DNA of 64,000 nucleotides from Adiantum capillus-veneris (taxonomy: Eukaryota; Streptophyta; Polypodiopsida; Polypodiales; Pteridaceae), in the NCBI GenBank assembly GCA_014529385.2, contig CM043969.1:33556446-33620445 (forward strand). The letters run 5' to 3'. Made by a program: the position numbers and the translations under genes. Position 1 is the stretch's first letter, and every line of letters starts with the position of its first letter. The notes under the pieces are model-generated. The model made no database searches. It was not told the origin of the DNA and was given only the letters and a program-made list of their open reading frames with translations. This document shows, one piece after another, positions 47,906-60,195 of the stretch.

Positions 47906-48790
47906 CTTGAGTATCCCACATGATGGCATCATGGTCGTTAATACGTTTAGAAAGGGATTTGTTCCCACAAATGAAGAGGACCAAAATTGGTTGGTATGGG
48001 ACAAGTGCTCTATGCATGAACATATGACATTGTTGGAGTATATCTCACACTATCGTTATTTGATTCTCAAGTCGGAGGGTCTAGATACCTTTCACAGTAA
48101 GTGTGTGGGTTCATCCGTGGGTTAACACAAGAGTTTAAGAAGAATGTTAAAACCCAAGACCCCAAGAGATCGAGGCTTGAGGAGGCTATAGTGCAAGCAC
48201 ATATACATGACGATCCCGATGAAAAAGCATTGAATCTAATGCATCCAAAAAGCCCAAGGGGCCTAGGGGCCATCTGTCTAGTGAAGAGATTGAGAAGGCT
48301 AAGAAGAAAAAATTATATTTTACATGTTTAGGGAGTGAACATGGCAAAAAATTATTGTCCCAAGGAAAAATATGCTACCCGAAGTAAAGAGAAAGCGGTG
48401 TACATGGTGCAATTGCTATCTCTCGAGTCCTCCTCTCATTTTTCCAATGTGGAAGTAAACACACCAAAATGGTGCACGAGGGTTGTATCATAGCCTCAAT
48501 GTGGCAACATACCTTTGGTCCACATCAATTAGTGCATATGCATGGATTTATCCAAGGCCACAAGGTGAAAATCTTGGCAGATGATGGTGATCTGCACAAT
48601 TTTATTTTCTATAAGCTAGTGAAAAGGCTCAATTTGTCATGTGACTCTAAATTCCCACCATTACAAGGTAGATATGATTAGCGGCGATGGCATCAAGGTG
48701 TGGGATACTCAAGTGAGATCCCTAGGAACACAGAGATTGTATTGTACCAAGTCTCTCTTTATGGGAGAACCTATGAGACAAATTCCTTTA
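47900..48790 (+). pseudogene. Ty3-C gag and protease start
   Basis: Gag pieces include WDKCSMHEHMTLLEYISHYR and FIRGLTQEFKKNVKTQDPKR, the C-terminal capsid pattern of Ty3. Then come CPKEKYATRSKEKAVYM (a linker after a lost zinc knuckle) and a protease site LADDGDLHNFI in place of the usual DSG/DTG. Stops and shifts are frequent. It is interrupted at about 48790 by another retroelement's 5' end. Confidence 0.65.
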
Positions 48791-49395
48791 GAAGGGGGGG
48801 ACCGGCTCCAAGTAAATCTGGTCCTCAACTGTTATCAATTTCTCTATTTCTCTCTCTTTTACAAGTTATTGTTCATGCCATGTTAATTAGGAATTTGTAA
48901 ACTATTGATATCTCCAACCAAGCACTCTAGTCTCTCTCTATCTTCACTAGTTAATTCTCTATATGTTCAATTATTTTTAGCTATATCCAAGGTTATTAGC
49001 TAAATTTTGTTACATTGGTATCAGAGCTATAGGTTTCTCTTTTCTTGCTTAAGAAGAGCGGTCCTTAAGTTGTCTAGGAAAACCGTTGGAGCTATTCATT
49101 GCAAGAGAATATGTGTCTTTCTTTTCCCTTTGAAAAGTCTTCCAGGTGGTCCCTCTTCACTCCAAGTGCAAGCCTTGTGTCCACAAGTGAATTATGCTTA
49201 CATTTGATAATATTTTGGTGACTCAAACTTCATAATGCATAACCGTCAAGTAGTGACCGTTGGGTAGAATCAATATCCAGTGATTTTTTTTTTTTTCATA
49301 GGGTTTGTTCCTACCTCTCTTTATTTTCAAGATCCAAATGTGTTAGAATTATATCTATGTACAAAATAAATACATAGTTTTTTGTGATTTTCATG
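48790..49395 (+). mobile_element. LTR retrotransposon 5' end (LTR tail, primer site, leader)
   Basis: A G-run (GAAGGGGGGGACC) opens the segment. LTR-like sequence ends in GTTACA at 49014, and a canonical primer site follows. About 370 bp of leader precede the return of Ty3-C protease sequence. No coding part of this element remains. Confidence 0.5.
49016..49027 (+). other. Primer binding site (initiator tRNA-Met type)
   Basis: TGGTATCAGAGC, the exact canonical plant sequence, one base after the LTR end CA. Confidence 0.8.
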
Positions 49396-49895
49396 CAGTG
49401 ATGTATTGCTGACGATTCTAGGATATCACACATCCTTGAATTTTAAGTCATGAACATGGATTGGGAAGATGTTGTCCTTAGTCGAGAGTGGTTATATGGT
49501 TTAGGTCATCATTAAAATGTAGCTATTCGCACATTATTTTGGTACAATTGATCTTATGAAATTCTCTTCTCAAGATGAAATAGAAGAACTCTTTTTGCGG
49601 CACTCATTGTGTCATTTTTTCTCAAATATTGATAATGCTCTAAATGACAATTCCTTAATGCCACATGATTTTCTATCTTCTCTTCCAACTATGGCTGTTT
49701 CTCTCTCCCTAGAACAAGAAAATTTTGCTAATGCATTAAAATATTTATTAATGGAATGCAAAGATGTGCTCTCAGATGATTTTCCACCAGGGTTACTGCG
49801 CTGATGCATGTTGTGCAACATGGCATAGACATGGTTATAGGTAGTAAACTTGCAATCAAACCACCCTATAGAATGAGTCACTCTAAGGAAACATC
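49395..49895 (+). pseudogene. Ty3-C protease end and RT linker
   Basis: MNMDWEDVVLSREWLYGLG closes the protease. The linker frame 49556-49804 (CHFFSNIDNALNDNSL, QENFANALKYLLMECKDVLS, DDFPPGL) precedes the RT. The sequence PPYRMSHSKET just before 49895 is the start of RT, cut by the CACTA end. Confidence 0.7.
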
Positions 49896-50135
49896 CACTA
49901 CAAGAGGTGCTTCATATTAGCGACGCTCGCAGTGCGATGCTCAAAAGTGAAAACCCACGGCCTCGCTATGGTCGTCGCTAAGTTACAAGCAAACTAGCGA
50001 CGCTCATAGCGACGCCTATAGCGATGCCAACAGGGGTAAAAAAAAAACCAAGAGCGTCCCAAAATTCAGATCTCAGATCTGAGTTTTCGGCGCTCAAGCA
50101 AGCAAAGGTAACCCACGCTTTCCCTCTCTCTTTCT

Positions 50136-50518
<383 letters not shown>

Positions 50519-51070
50519 GAAGAAGAAGAGAGTTTTAACATCGTAGGAACTATCCCAAGAGACCTTAAAGATCTAGTCGACGAGGAGTTGAACTCAAGAC
50601 CTGTTATTCAAGAGGGAAATGGCATAACCAATCTACCACACTTGGGTGATAGAAAGGTTATACCATTTTCCTCTTTTTATTGGCGCGCACACACACCCAC
50701 ACACACACACCCGAGAAGAAGAGAGTTTTAACGTCGTAGGAAACTATCCCAAGAGACCTTAAAGATCTAGCCGACGAGGAGTTGAACTCAAGACCTGTTA
50801 TTCAAGAGGGAAATGGCATAACCAATCTACCACACTTGGGTGATAGAAACGTTATACCATTTTCCTCTTTTTATTGGCACACACACACACACCCACACAC
50901 ACACACCCGAGAAGAAGAAAGTTTTAATGTCGTAGGAAACTATCCCAAGAGACCTTAAAGATCTAGCTCACGAGGAGTTGAACTCAAGACCTATTATTCA
51001 AGAGGGAAATGGCATAACCAATCTACCACACTTGGGTGATAGAAAGGTTATACCACTTTCCTCTTTTTAT
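50519..51070 (-). repeat. Three tandem copies of a tRNA-like unit of about 195 bp
   Basis: AGTTTTAA starts at 50531, 50724 and 50920. Read on the minus strand each copy holds an A-box-like GGTAGATTGGTTATG and a B-box-like GAGTTCAACTCC about 50 bp apart. A (CA)n stretch separates the units. This is a SINE-like, pol III-type head tandemly amplified inside the CACTA element. Confidence 0.75.
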
Positions 51071-51275
51071 CGTTTAAGATTAGGTTAGATTTAGATTTAC
51101 GTTAGATTAGATTTAGGTTTATTTAAGTTAGATTAGATTAGATTTAGGTTTATTTTGAGTTAGATTTACATTAGATTAGTTTAGGTTTATTTGCGTGCGT
51201 TAGATTTAGATTTACGTTAGATTAGATTAAATTTAGGTTTATTTTGAGTTTAAGATTAAATTAGATCTAGATTTA
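51071..51275. repeat. Degenerate TTAGATTTAGGTTTA repeat
   Basis: About 200 bp of imperfect TTAGATTTAGGTT-like words. It is not a TTTAGGG array and so not telomeric. Confidence 0.7.
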
Positions 51276-52061
51276 TGTTCGATGGACCATGCAGACCAGC
51301 AATTCCACGACAGTCTAGCAGTGGTGGTTGTTGTGACAAGGAGCACGTCGTTTCTAGAGATCATGTGTTGCAGAGTCCCGAGGACACACGGAGGAGTGTC
51401 CCTGCTTGTGAGACTGCTCATACTACACCGAAGGATTATACTGCCTACGCATTTGAGAGTGGTGTCCTGGCCACTGCATGCGTCGGAGATGTTGAGGAGT
51501 GACACGAACACATCGGGGTCGCGTAGAGGCCTAGACGATGAGCATTCACTGGATAGGGTTGCTATAGTTCACGGGAGGGACATGCTAAAGGGATACACCT
51601 ACCTCATCAATCGTATGTCTGATGAGATCATTATGACCCCTGGGGGAAGCAGGTGATGGGCCGCATACGACAGTTGTGTAGACAGGTTTTTTGACACACT
51701 GTAGTCTATCATGGTCTCTTGGAGGGCTCAGGATAAAACCTCCAAGGATTATCTTATTGCTACGCTGCATCAGGAGTTTCCAGTTCCCTCTTTGGAGAAT
51801 ACATTTGACGATGCTTGGATGAGGAGACGCATGCGCGACTACATGAGGCATCGGAGGTCAAATACACAAATACCAGACCTGACTGGCTTGGAAAGAGAGG
51901 AGCGGGTCATGGATCGACGGGCTGGAGAGGTGAGATTATTAAACTCTTGCATTGAAGTATTTGTATATGTGAGGCCCATTCACATCTACGCAACTAGTAG
52001 CCCCATTGGTATGTCTTTTACCCTTGAATGGAGCGAATCACCACATGTTCAATTAGGTTAG
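51275..52061 (+). pseudogene. Unrecognised ORF(s) of the CACTA element
   Basis: Frames 51282-51656 and 51711-52061 follow each other with a short break. They contain GRDMLKGYTYLINRMSDEII, then DYLIATLHQEFPVPSLENTF with a basic stretch (MRRRMRDYMRHRRS), then TGLEREERVMDRRAGEV. The position before the transposase suggests a second CACTA protein (TnpA-like, binding subterminal repeats), but no domain is recognised. Confidence 0.35.
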
Positions 52062-52397
52062 ATTTAAGATTAGATTTTGGATTGAGTTTTTATATTAGAG
52101 TCTACCTTCGAGATTACAGTAAAAAAATTAGAGTTAGACGAACGGTGAAAAGATCTACTGTGAAAAGATGTTAAGATGCTATGAAATGCTATAGCTAGAG
52201 AAGAGGCAAAGGGGTTTTTTCCACTACATGCACTATCATGTAGACGTGGGTGTGTAGATTTCTTTTACCCACAAATATAGGCATTGACCAATAAAGACGA
52301 GATTATAACCTGGTGGTTCTGATCTGCGTGCACCTCTAGACCGAGGTGTGTGGGGATTGGACATGACTAGAGAATGTGAGGTAGTTTACAGTGTGAA

Positions 52398-52398
<1 letters not shown>

Positions 52399-52488
<90 letters not shown>
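52399..52488. repeat. (GA)n microsatellite
   Basis: About 90 nt of pure GA between the unknown ORF and the transposase. Confidence 0.95.
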
Positions 52489-52490
<2 letters not shown>

Positions 52491-52554
52491 AAGATGAAGA
52501 ATGCCAATAGAAGGTTAAATTTGTTGTCTAGGTTATCAGATTTTTACCCTCATT

Positions 52555-53103
52555 ATGAGTAGTGACGAGGATGTGGGGCCGTCCAACCAAAACACCTATC
52601 TCTCAACGAGGATCTTATGTCCTTGTAATCAATGCAAGCATGCTGTGCGACGGACAAGACGCGTTTCTTTGCAGCACGTTTGCGAATTTGGCGAGTTCGA
52701 TCCATCTATTATAGATCGAGTTGTTTCCAATTATAACTCGTCGGACTCTAACGCTGGCCAACAAGCAGCAATCTTGCAACCCAATAGACGTGTTCGCAGG
52801 CGCTTTGGTCAAGTAGCATATGTGAGGCCACAAGATGTAGCCTCTGACAGCTCGGGGGATGATCATGGAGACCACATTCCCAACGAGGCAATGTTTGAGC
52901 CCAAGAGTGATGAAATGATTGAGACGATAATGGATTCAGAAAGGCTTATCTATGATGATATGAAAAGTGAAGCCGATACGCCATTGTATGATGGAGCACG
53001 TGTGTCTAGATTGAAGGTGCTCTTGGCTCTTCTCAACATGCAGACAAAGTTGGATGTAGTGACACTAGCATCACAGCGCTTTTTAGGTGATCTATTACAA
53101 TAA
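52555..53103 (+). pseudogene. CACTA transposase N-terminal part
   Basis: STRILCPCNQCKHAVRRTRR followed by LQHVCEFGEFDP is the transposase-associated zinc-binding domain of En/Spm elements. After an acidic linker, DTPLYDGARVSRLKVLLALL marks the start of the Tnp2 (transposase 21) domain, which ends at LASQRFLGDLLQ. The DDE catalytic core is absent. ATG 52555 is the natural start. The protein would cut and join CACTA ends; this copy lacks the catalytic middle and cannot. Confidence 0.75.
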
Positions 53104-53169
53104 GTTTACTTTAACTAGTTTACAATTAGTTTACTTTGAACGGCCACTCATAATATTTTTGGTTGTAGT

Positions 53170-53924
53170 ATAAGTCATACACAGCAGCATGGTGTAAAGG
53201 TCAACATTTTAGGGTGGAACGGATTGACAAAAAGTGTTTTACTCAAGATTGTGGAATCATGGCAAAATTTGAATAGTCTAGTCAACGACGGTCCTTCGAT
53301 ACAGATCCTATGGTGGTAGAACTCACTTACTTTGGCACGCTATAAGAGATTTTGAGGATCGATTATAGAGGATTTTTTGTTGACTTGTTCGACGTGCAAT
53401 GGTTCAAGATAATCATGGAGGGTTGCAACGCTACTGTGCATAGAGGAGAGTCTGGTTTTCTTGAGGTGGATTCAACTAAGAAATGGACTGACCTAAGAGA
53501 CACTTTCGTACTACCCGAGCATTGTGAACAAGTAAGTATGTAAATAGTTAATATCCAATTTTAGAAGTTATGTGCTAGGAAGCTCTCATGTAAGTTATGT
53601 GGCTCTGGCAGGTGATATTTCATTCTTACAAAGTCTGCATCAAACTGGTGGTACGTCATAGAGGTAGCCCCTTGTAGTGCACGGACGTATGAAGGCTACC
53701 ATGTGCCAATGACAACGGCATCAATGGAGGAGATTGGAGAAGATGCTCAGTCAGAAGCCGCTGAGGTGGTGCCAGACGAGCATCAAGCTGCTACTCTCTA
53801 TGGGGTCCATGCAGAGGATCTACAAAATGAAACGGAGGACATCTGTTTAAATGGAGAGCTCTATATAGATATTGGAAGTTATGTTGAGCTTTGCAAGGAT
53901 GAGAGAGACCTCTTAAAGCCATAA
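53170..53924 (+). pseudogene. CACTA transposase C-terminal part (DUF4216-like)
   Basis: Frames give HFRVERIDKKCFTQDCGIMA, then ELTYFGTL, then ILRIDYRGFFVDLFDVQWFK and DTFVLPEHCEQV. This is the order of the DUF4216 domain found after Tnp2 in plant CACTA transposases. A tail with WYV, EVAPCSARTYEGYHVP and an acidic frame 53703-53924 follows. It joins the N-terminal part across a deletion of the catalytic domain. Confidence 0.65.
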
Positions 53925-54159
53925 ATATTGTATTTGAACAATCTAGCTCTGTTTTATAATGTATATTGTATTCACGTGGCTTTTTGTCCATTTTTGTCTA
54001 TATCATGCATCATTGCATCATTGTATTTAATGGTCTTTGCGTCCACTCCAGGTACGTATGCTATAGGTATGTTCTCACAAGTAGGGACGACGAGCATTGC
54101 GCTCCGAGTGGGATGGAAACTGTGCAACAAACTACTCGGCACTACACTGCCGCCTTTTG

Positions 54160-54330
54160 TCATCAACTTTAACCTGCAATAACTCTCTGTCTGGGTCTTT
54201 GATTGACGAGCAACAACTTCCCGCTAGCTCGGTATGATGAGCCGTTTGGACCTACTCCTTTAGCACTTCAAGCTCTTCATTCCTGGACCCAAAGACTGCA
54301 GCTTGAATAAACCGCATCAGTCATAAACAA
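54160..54330 (-). repeat. Fragment related to the LARD-like LTR
   Basis: CTGCAATAACT, GATGAGCCGTTTGGACC and AGCACTTCAAGCTCT follow in the same order and spacing as in the 2.1-kb LTRs (about 34695-34775 and 38790-38870), with divergence. It is a truncated older copy. Confidence 0.5.
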
Positions 54331-54419
54331 ACATTCGGCGCAAAATTATTTATGCATGTCATGACAGACCTAGTGCAGAGCACCAAGGCATAAAGAAAAC
54401 TTATGCACTGGTACAATGA

Positions 54420-54970
54420 TATTTTTACTGGCCATGTTTACATGGGTATGTTCAAGAATATGTCTTGCATTGCCAAACATATCAAGTGAATAAAGCGAAG
54501 CCCCTGAAAGCAGGAGGTATTTTGCATCCATTGGAGATTCCTAATGGTAAATGAGAAAGTATCTCTATGGATTTTATTGTGGGTTTACCAACCACTGTAC
54601 GAGGTCATGACTTGGTATGGGTGGATGTAGATTGTTGACTAGGGTTTGCAAGTTTACTCCAACCAAGTCCACAATTAAAACTCTAGAGTTAGCTAAGTTG
54701 TTTGTTGATTATTTGTATAGGTTGTATGGATTCCCCAACAATATTGTGAGTGATCATGATCAACGTTTTTGGAGGGTGGTATTTAAACGATTGTGTAAAC
54801 AACTCAACATTAGTAATGCAGATCAATCTAAAAAGTATGGTCAGAGTGAATGTGTTAATCAAGTGCTAGAGAATATGCTTACAACATACATTAGCAAAAA
54901 GCAATCAGATTGGATGAATGTGTTAATCAAGTGCTAGAGAATATGCTAATTACAACATACATTAGCAAAA
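54420..54970 (+). pseudogene. Ty3 integrase fragment
   Basis: MDFIVGLPTT near 54570, then RVCKFTPTKSTIKTLELAKL, LYGFPNNIVSDHDQRF (catalytic Asp kept), FKRLCKQLNIS and SECVNQVLENMLTTYISKKQ form a Ty3 integrase core. After 54910 the last 60 bp (GAATGTGTTAATCAAGTGCTAGAG...) is repeated, a local tandem duplication. It may be the distal part of Ty3-C, with RT and RNase H lost. Confidence 0.75.
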
Positions 54971-56220
54971 AGCATGACAATGTTGCATGATAGATTTTTT
55001 GACTTGAAAATAACACATACGTATTGGTTGCTAGAGCCTTAAACCTCATGTGAGGGTCTCAACAGAGATGGCATTGATTGGAAACTTGAAATATTGTTCG
55101 TTTTACAAAGGAGATGTTGCCGAATTTTTTCTGTTAAAGTTCTTTACTACCACAAGCTGGAGTGATGCTACCTCTTCTATTTTAATAATGATTGTAGACT
55201 TTATAGGCTGACTTTACAGAAGAAATTAAACATCAGCCGTATATGTTGCATACAACTTCCATTGGGCTACCTCCATGGATTGTAGCTCGACACTCAAATC
55301 TAGTTTACACAAATTAGGTTATTTTTGGAGTTTTACTTAATAGCTTAAGATATTATCGATCTTTCGAGCTCAATCAAATTATATAAATATGCTTATGCCT
55401 CTGGTAAAGATCTTCGAGGAAGTGGTAATGACTGGAACTTTTGAAATACAATCTGTATGTAAATAATATGCTGTCCCACTTAAACATCCACCTAGCAAAA
55501 TGCCCTTATAGATATGTACTTCTATCTTTGTATGCAGGAAAATCACTTCTGATGAAGGTAAGTATATAGTGGCGACTTCACAATTACAAAGTACTTTTTG
55601 ATGCTCTTGATAAGTACATAATTTTTAACACAAATGTTTTACTTTGAAATTCGTTCAAATTAAAAGAGCCTTAATCCTCAAGTGGGGGTCTCGTAAGAGA
55701 TGGCAGTAGACTGGACTTTTGAAAAGTGATCCAATTTACAAAGGAGATGCTCTCCAATTTTTTCTAGAATTAAAATATGTAAACATTAGCATAAATAAAT
55801 GACTCAAACTTGATATTAGATCTGTGTTATGGTGGTAGTTAGTGTTGTAATTTTTGACACCAATAACAAGGAGAGGGAGTCGTTGCAACCTGTCTTCCCA
55901 AGTAATGCTAGTTCTGACAGGCTTGTGTTTCTTGGATGGTGGCAGGTAAGAGATTCTTTCCTTGGGATTACAACAAAAACTGCAGCAGTAACGGAAGATC
56001 GTCCAATGTACCAACAAATGTACCAGTTGGATCCTTCTACATGTAGATGTAGTGGAAGCTCATCCCAAAGGATGGGCACATACGATACATATATTATATT
56101 GTAGTGACCAAATTTTTGATCTAAATGATTGTATTATCCATTAGATATTGGTGTATATGAAATGATTTATGACATCTTGTTTTAAAATATTGTTATTTAA
56201 TATATTATCTAACTCAATTG
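54971..56220. repeat. Unassigned region with a degenerate direct repeat
   Basis: A phrase of about 120 bp (AGCCTTAA.CCTCA.GTG.GGGTCTC...AGATGGCA...ACAAAGGAGATG) occurs near 55035-55130 and 55660-55760, with a partial copy near 55420-55450. Between them AG and GT signals bracket a 20-nt segment at about 55539-55558. No recognisable protein; the frame 55829-56104 is open but has no domain. Confidence 0.35.
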
Positions 56221-56259
56221 TCTAAGTATGGTTCAATTATGAGGGGAATTTTCATACTT

Positions 56260-56262
<3 letters not shown>

Positions 56263-56315
<53 letters not shown>

Positions 56316-56339
56316 ACACACACACACATATATATATTA

Positions 56340-56427
<88 letters not shown>

Positions 56428-56460
56428 ACATATATATACACACACACAGACACACACACA
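56263..56460. repeat. (CA)n(TA)n compound microsatellite
   Basis: CA runs flank a long TA tract (about 56355-56424). All frames through it are artefacts. Confidence 0.95.
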
Positions 56461-56469
56461 CATTACAAC

Positions 56470-58480
56470 ATTTGAGCTGAATAGTCATGTACATAGTTTT
56501 ATGCATATTCTTTATAAAAAAAAAAGGATGCCCATTTGGATGGCCCACAAGTTGGACAACCCAAAATGGTATCCTTATTCTTAAATTCTAGGAAAATATA
56601 TATAATTTAGCATATTGTTGATATAACATTCACAAAAAGGAAAAACCAAATTCACCGGCACAACACAAAGCATAATCCCATGAGGAAGTATTACACTGAA
56701 AGAGATTTGTGTTTGAGCATTAGATTTACAGCTTGAGACTCAACATTTACAACGTGTGGAGTTGTTTACAATTTTCTTGCCATGATAGAGGACAATCTAG
56801 ACTACTTACACAAACATTTCCAATCTCTCATGTGAGTGAGAATTGATTTGAAAAATGAGGACTTAGATGCCCAAAAATGTGCTACAAATAAAAGAAGGCA
56901 AGTATTAGTAAGTGATGAATTTGTTGTATCTCATTGTGTGCTTGGTGTATATGCTTTGTCGTTTGTCTCTGCCTAAGGGATTTAGTGCTTAAAACAAAAG
57001 TACATATAATTTATCATGTGGATACTTGCATGAAATTATTGCTAGATAGAAAAGATGAATTTATATAATGATGATTAGTAACTCTTTTCTCTTTCTTTCC
57101 TTCAATCTCCTTTGCATTTTCTCTTCTTTCTTTTCTTATGTTGTTGTCACTTGTGTGGCAATGAGTGGTAGTTTTTCCCAATACTAATCAAATTTTACTC
57201 ATTGACTACAAAAGGTCTAAGCATCTAGATTCTTCCCTTCTTGGTCTCTTTTTGTGTCCGTCTCACCTTGAGTCTGTCTATCTCTGTTTGTCTATCTATT
57301 TATTTGCTTCTCATTCTAATTTCTCTCTATTTACTCCTATTTCTAGTAGGAGGTTGCTGTGAGTGGTCTACCTCTCCTCTGCCTCTCTCCCTTTTGACAT
57401 ATCCACCTTTCTGTACCTTGCTTCCCCTATCTCTCTACATTTCTACCTCTTTCCCATCTTCCTCTTCTTACTCTTTCCTTGTCCCTTCTACCTTTATCTC
57501 TATCTCTTTAACTCTCTATTATCTCTATAATTTATTTCTTTCTCTCTATATATTCTATTGTCTATCTACCTTTCTTTCTATTGCTTTAGTTAGCTAGGGA
57601 CATTTTGGAGGTCTTTTTAGAGCGAGAGAGAGAAAAAGAGGTTCATCTAATGAACAAAGATGTTATGTTACATATATATTTTTTTGAAACTGTAAAAATA
57701 GCTTGAATTGGATATAGTTGATCTCAAAAGGAGACTTTTGTAAATAGTTATCTCTCTTTTCAAATCATGGATCTCTTCATTGTGGGGGAACTTTTGATGT
57801 ATAGAGGGAAATTCCCTCCAGTACCTTTTCTATGAAACCCTCTTTAAATCCACTATAAGAAGGAACCATCTATATGAATTTTCTTACTTCCATTAAAACC
57901 TCTTTCAAAGCTCACACAACTTATTACTATGTCTTCTTCTAATTTCTACACACAAATGTCTAAGAGGTGCTATGCAATCACTATAAGCTCCTCTACTATG
58001 CCTTCACCAAGAAGACCAAGTACTACCATAGGCTCTATTTTCATATCAATTGTCCTCCATCTTGAGAACAAATGGTAAGAGATTTGTAATATCCAAGGGA
58101 AGATGCGACCTCATACAACCCAAAATTAAGAAGAAAGTGCAATTGGGTCAAAAAAATCTCTTTCAAATCCCTTGGAAAATAAGAGTTGTGGAGTCCAAGA
58201 TGGAGATGGATAAACAAACTACTAAAGAGGTCTTGTTGCAACCTGTGTCCACCCACACTGATGTCATTGTGCATGGTGGGATGTCTTGTTAGTACCCTGG
58301 GCACGAGTGTAACCTATCGCTCCTACACTTTGCAAACCACATGAAAAAAAATCTTGTTATTGAAGAACAACAACCTCTTTGATTTCTTCTCTTTACAACT
58401 CATTCTCACCATTTATAGTGCCAATAGTGCATATCAATCCCTTGATGCATTTACAAAATATTTTTACCATCATTTGATTA
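56470..58480. other. AT-rich non-coding region
   Basis: Pyrimidine-rich stretch 57080-57600 and short frames (for example 58050-58292, Lys-rich) without domains. Nothing supported. Confidence 0.45.
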
Positions 58481-58489
58481 CCATGTTCT

Positions 58490-58812
58490 TAGCATCATGG
58501 ATTGCAAGTTTTAGCACTTATCATTTTAGTTTTGCATGGGTGCCATAGATGGAGTTCATGATCTACACAACTTGTTCGTAGGGTGACCTACGTTAAAATG
58601 TTGACATGAATAGATTGACCCCTCCTTTTTTATGTATTAATGAGTTTTCTTTGGAATGGATTTTAGAAACCCCTCTTGTTAATGTATCTCTGCTAAATTT
58701 CTTAAATGTTCAAAAATATAAAACCCCTCCTGTTGCAAGATAGAGCACTTATAGTTTTAGTTTTACTTGGGTGCCACAAATGGAGTTCATGGTCCACACA
58801 ACCGGTTTGTCA
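58490..58812. repeat. Direct repeat of about 90 bp, two copies 230 bp apart
   Basis: GGGTGCCA...ATGGAGTTCATG and flanking words occur at about 58510-58580 and 58745-58812 with roughly 80% similarity. Confidence 0.65.
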
Positions 58813-58819
58813 AGATCAA

Positions 58820-60010
58820 TATTTGACGCCTTACAAATCAAACTATAGGGGTTCTAGTTTTTATATGGCACCAAAATATGGTTACCTCTAGCACATAGTA
58901 AGTAGTGCACAAACCACTTTTCTAGAGCTGAGTGATGTGTACCTCTATCTCTCTGCTACACTGTAGTTTGTGAGTTGAAGATAAATACCTCGATCTTGAT
59001 GGCTTTTCTTATGTAACTCTCTCTTAATTATGTTGTATTCTAAAACTCACGGAAAGGTAAGAAGTATAGGATAATAACACGCTTTAACGAAGAGATTTAC
59101 TAGCTTCAAGAAAACATATACAATAGAATCACTTATTTGCACTTATAGATTCTTGAGATAGTCATAGTCAACACCATCTAGGGCTAACTGGCTTTAACCA
59201 TCATCGAACACTATGAAACTATACATACCTTGCATCATGGAAACTAAAATTTCTAGCTTCTTTCATTGAATCTCCTTCATTTGTGTTTATTTAAGTGGTA
59301 AGAGATTTCCACTTGTCTCAACAAAGTACTAGGCTTCTACTTATTCTTTATTTCTACAATTATGCTTTTGTATTGCAACGAGCCTCTTGTTCTACTTTTG
59401 CTTGAGTGCTAACATCATGTGTGATCTCTAAAATATTTACTTCTTTCTGAGCACTTACAAAGGTAAGCAACAAGATATCTCTCATTCTAGTATCAGTAAA
59501 CTCATTTGGGATCAATAAGTCGTCACACCTCCATCAAACTCTTTTGAGTATTTTGAAATCTTTGTTCATGATTGTAATTCCACGAGCTTGAGTAGCAATA
59601 ATAGACATATCATTGAAATACTATAGTAGAAAATCTCTGGAGAGCTAAAAGGACACAAGCTTTCCATCCCTTAGTTGCTTAAGTAGAGTCCTCAAAGATT
59701 GAACTAGCCATCCTCTAGAATGGGAGGTTTGGAGCTCATGGTTCCACCTAGTCAAGCACCCCAAACTTTTAATTTCCATTGCAGATGTGATGCACGTTTG
59801 TGCCCTAGACTATAAATTGTGTTTTTTTGAAAGAATTGAAGACTACTCATGAGGCAATCCAAAACAAAGACTTGCTGCACTTCCTCATATAAGCAATAAT
59901 TATTTGACTAGAAGTACAAGGGTAAGGCTTATACTTGCTCAAAAGAATTAGTTTGCTGGGTTTGAGCGGTCTAGCTAAGCGTTAGACTCCTTCTAAGCGT
60001 TAGACCACAC

Positions 60011-60057
<47 letters not shown>

Positions 60058-60195
60058 AGGCAGTAGAAACTATCTAGAATTTATTAGGGGAACAAGAGTA
60101 AGAGTTCAAAGTTTCTCTTGCAAGCGTCCAGGCCTTATATGTATATATACACACACCCACAGAGAGTGATTACCTCCTTTTCGGGATTGTCTTAC
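58820..60195. other. Non-coding region
   Basis: No supported gene; contains a (GA)n tract at about 60013-60051 and GCGTTAGAC words before it. The right end is the likely 3' flank of the 60.2-60.7 kb gene. Confidence 0.45.

Noticed and set aside
51071-51275. Telomere-like TTTAGGT words
   Set aside because: The repeat is irregular TTAGATTTAGGTTTA and lacks a TTTAGGG array; not telomeric.
53666-53676. CTTGTAGTG, which could be the right end of the CACTA element
   Set aside because: It falls inside transposase C-terminal coding sequence, and the following bases do not match the left ATC duplication.
56218-56584. Tyr-Ile and Cys-Val repeat frames
   Set aside because: Translations of the (CA)n(TA)n microsatellite.
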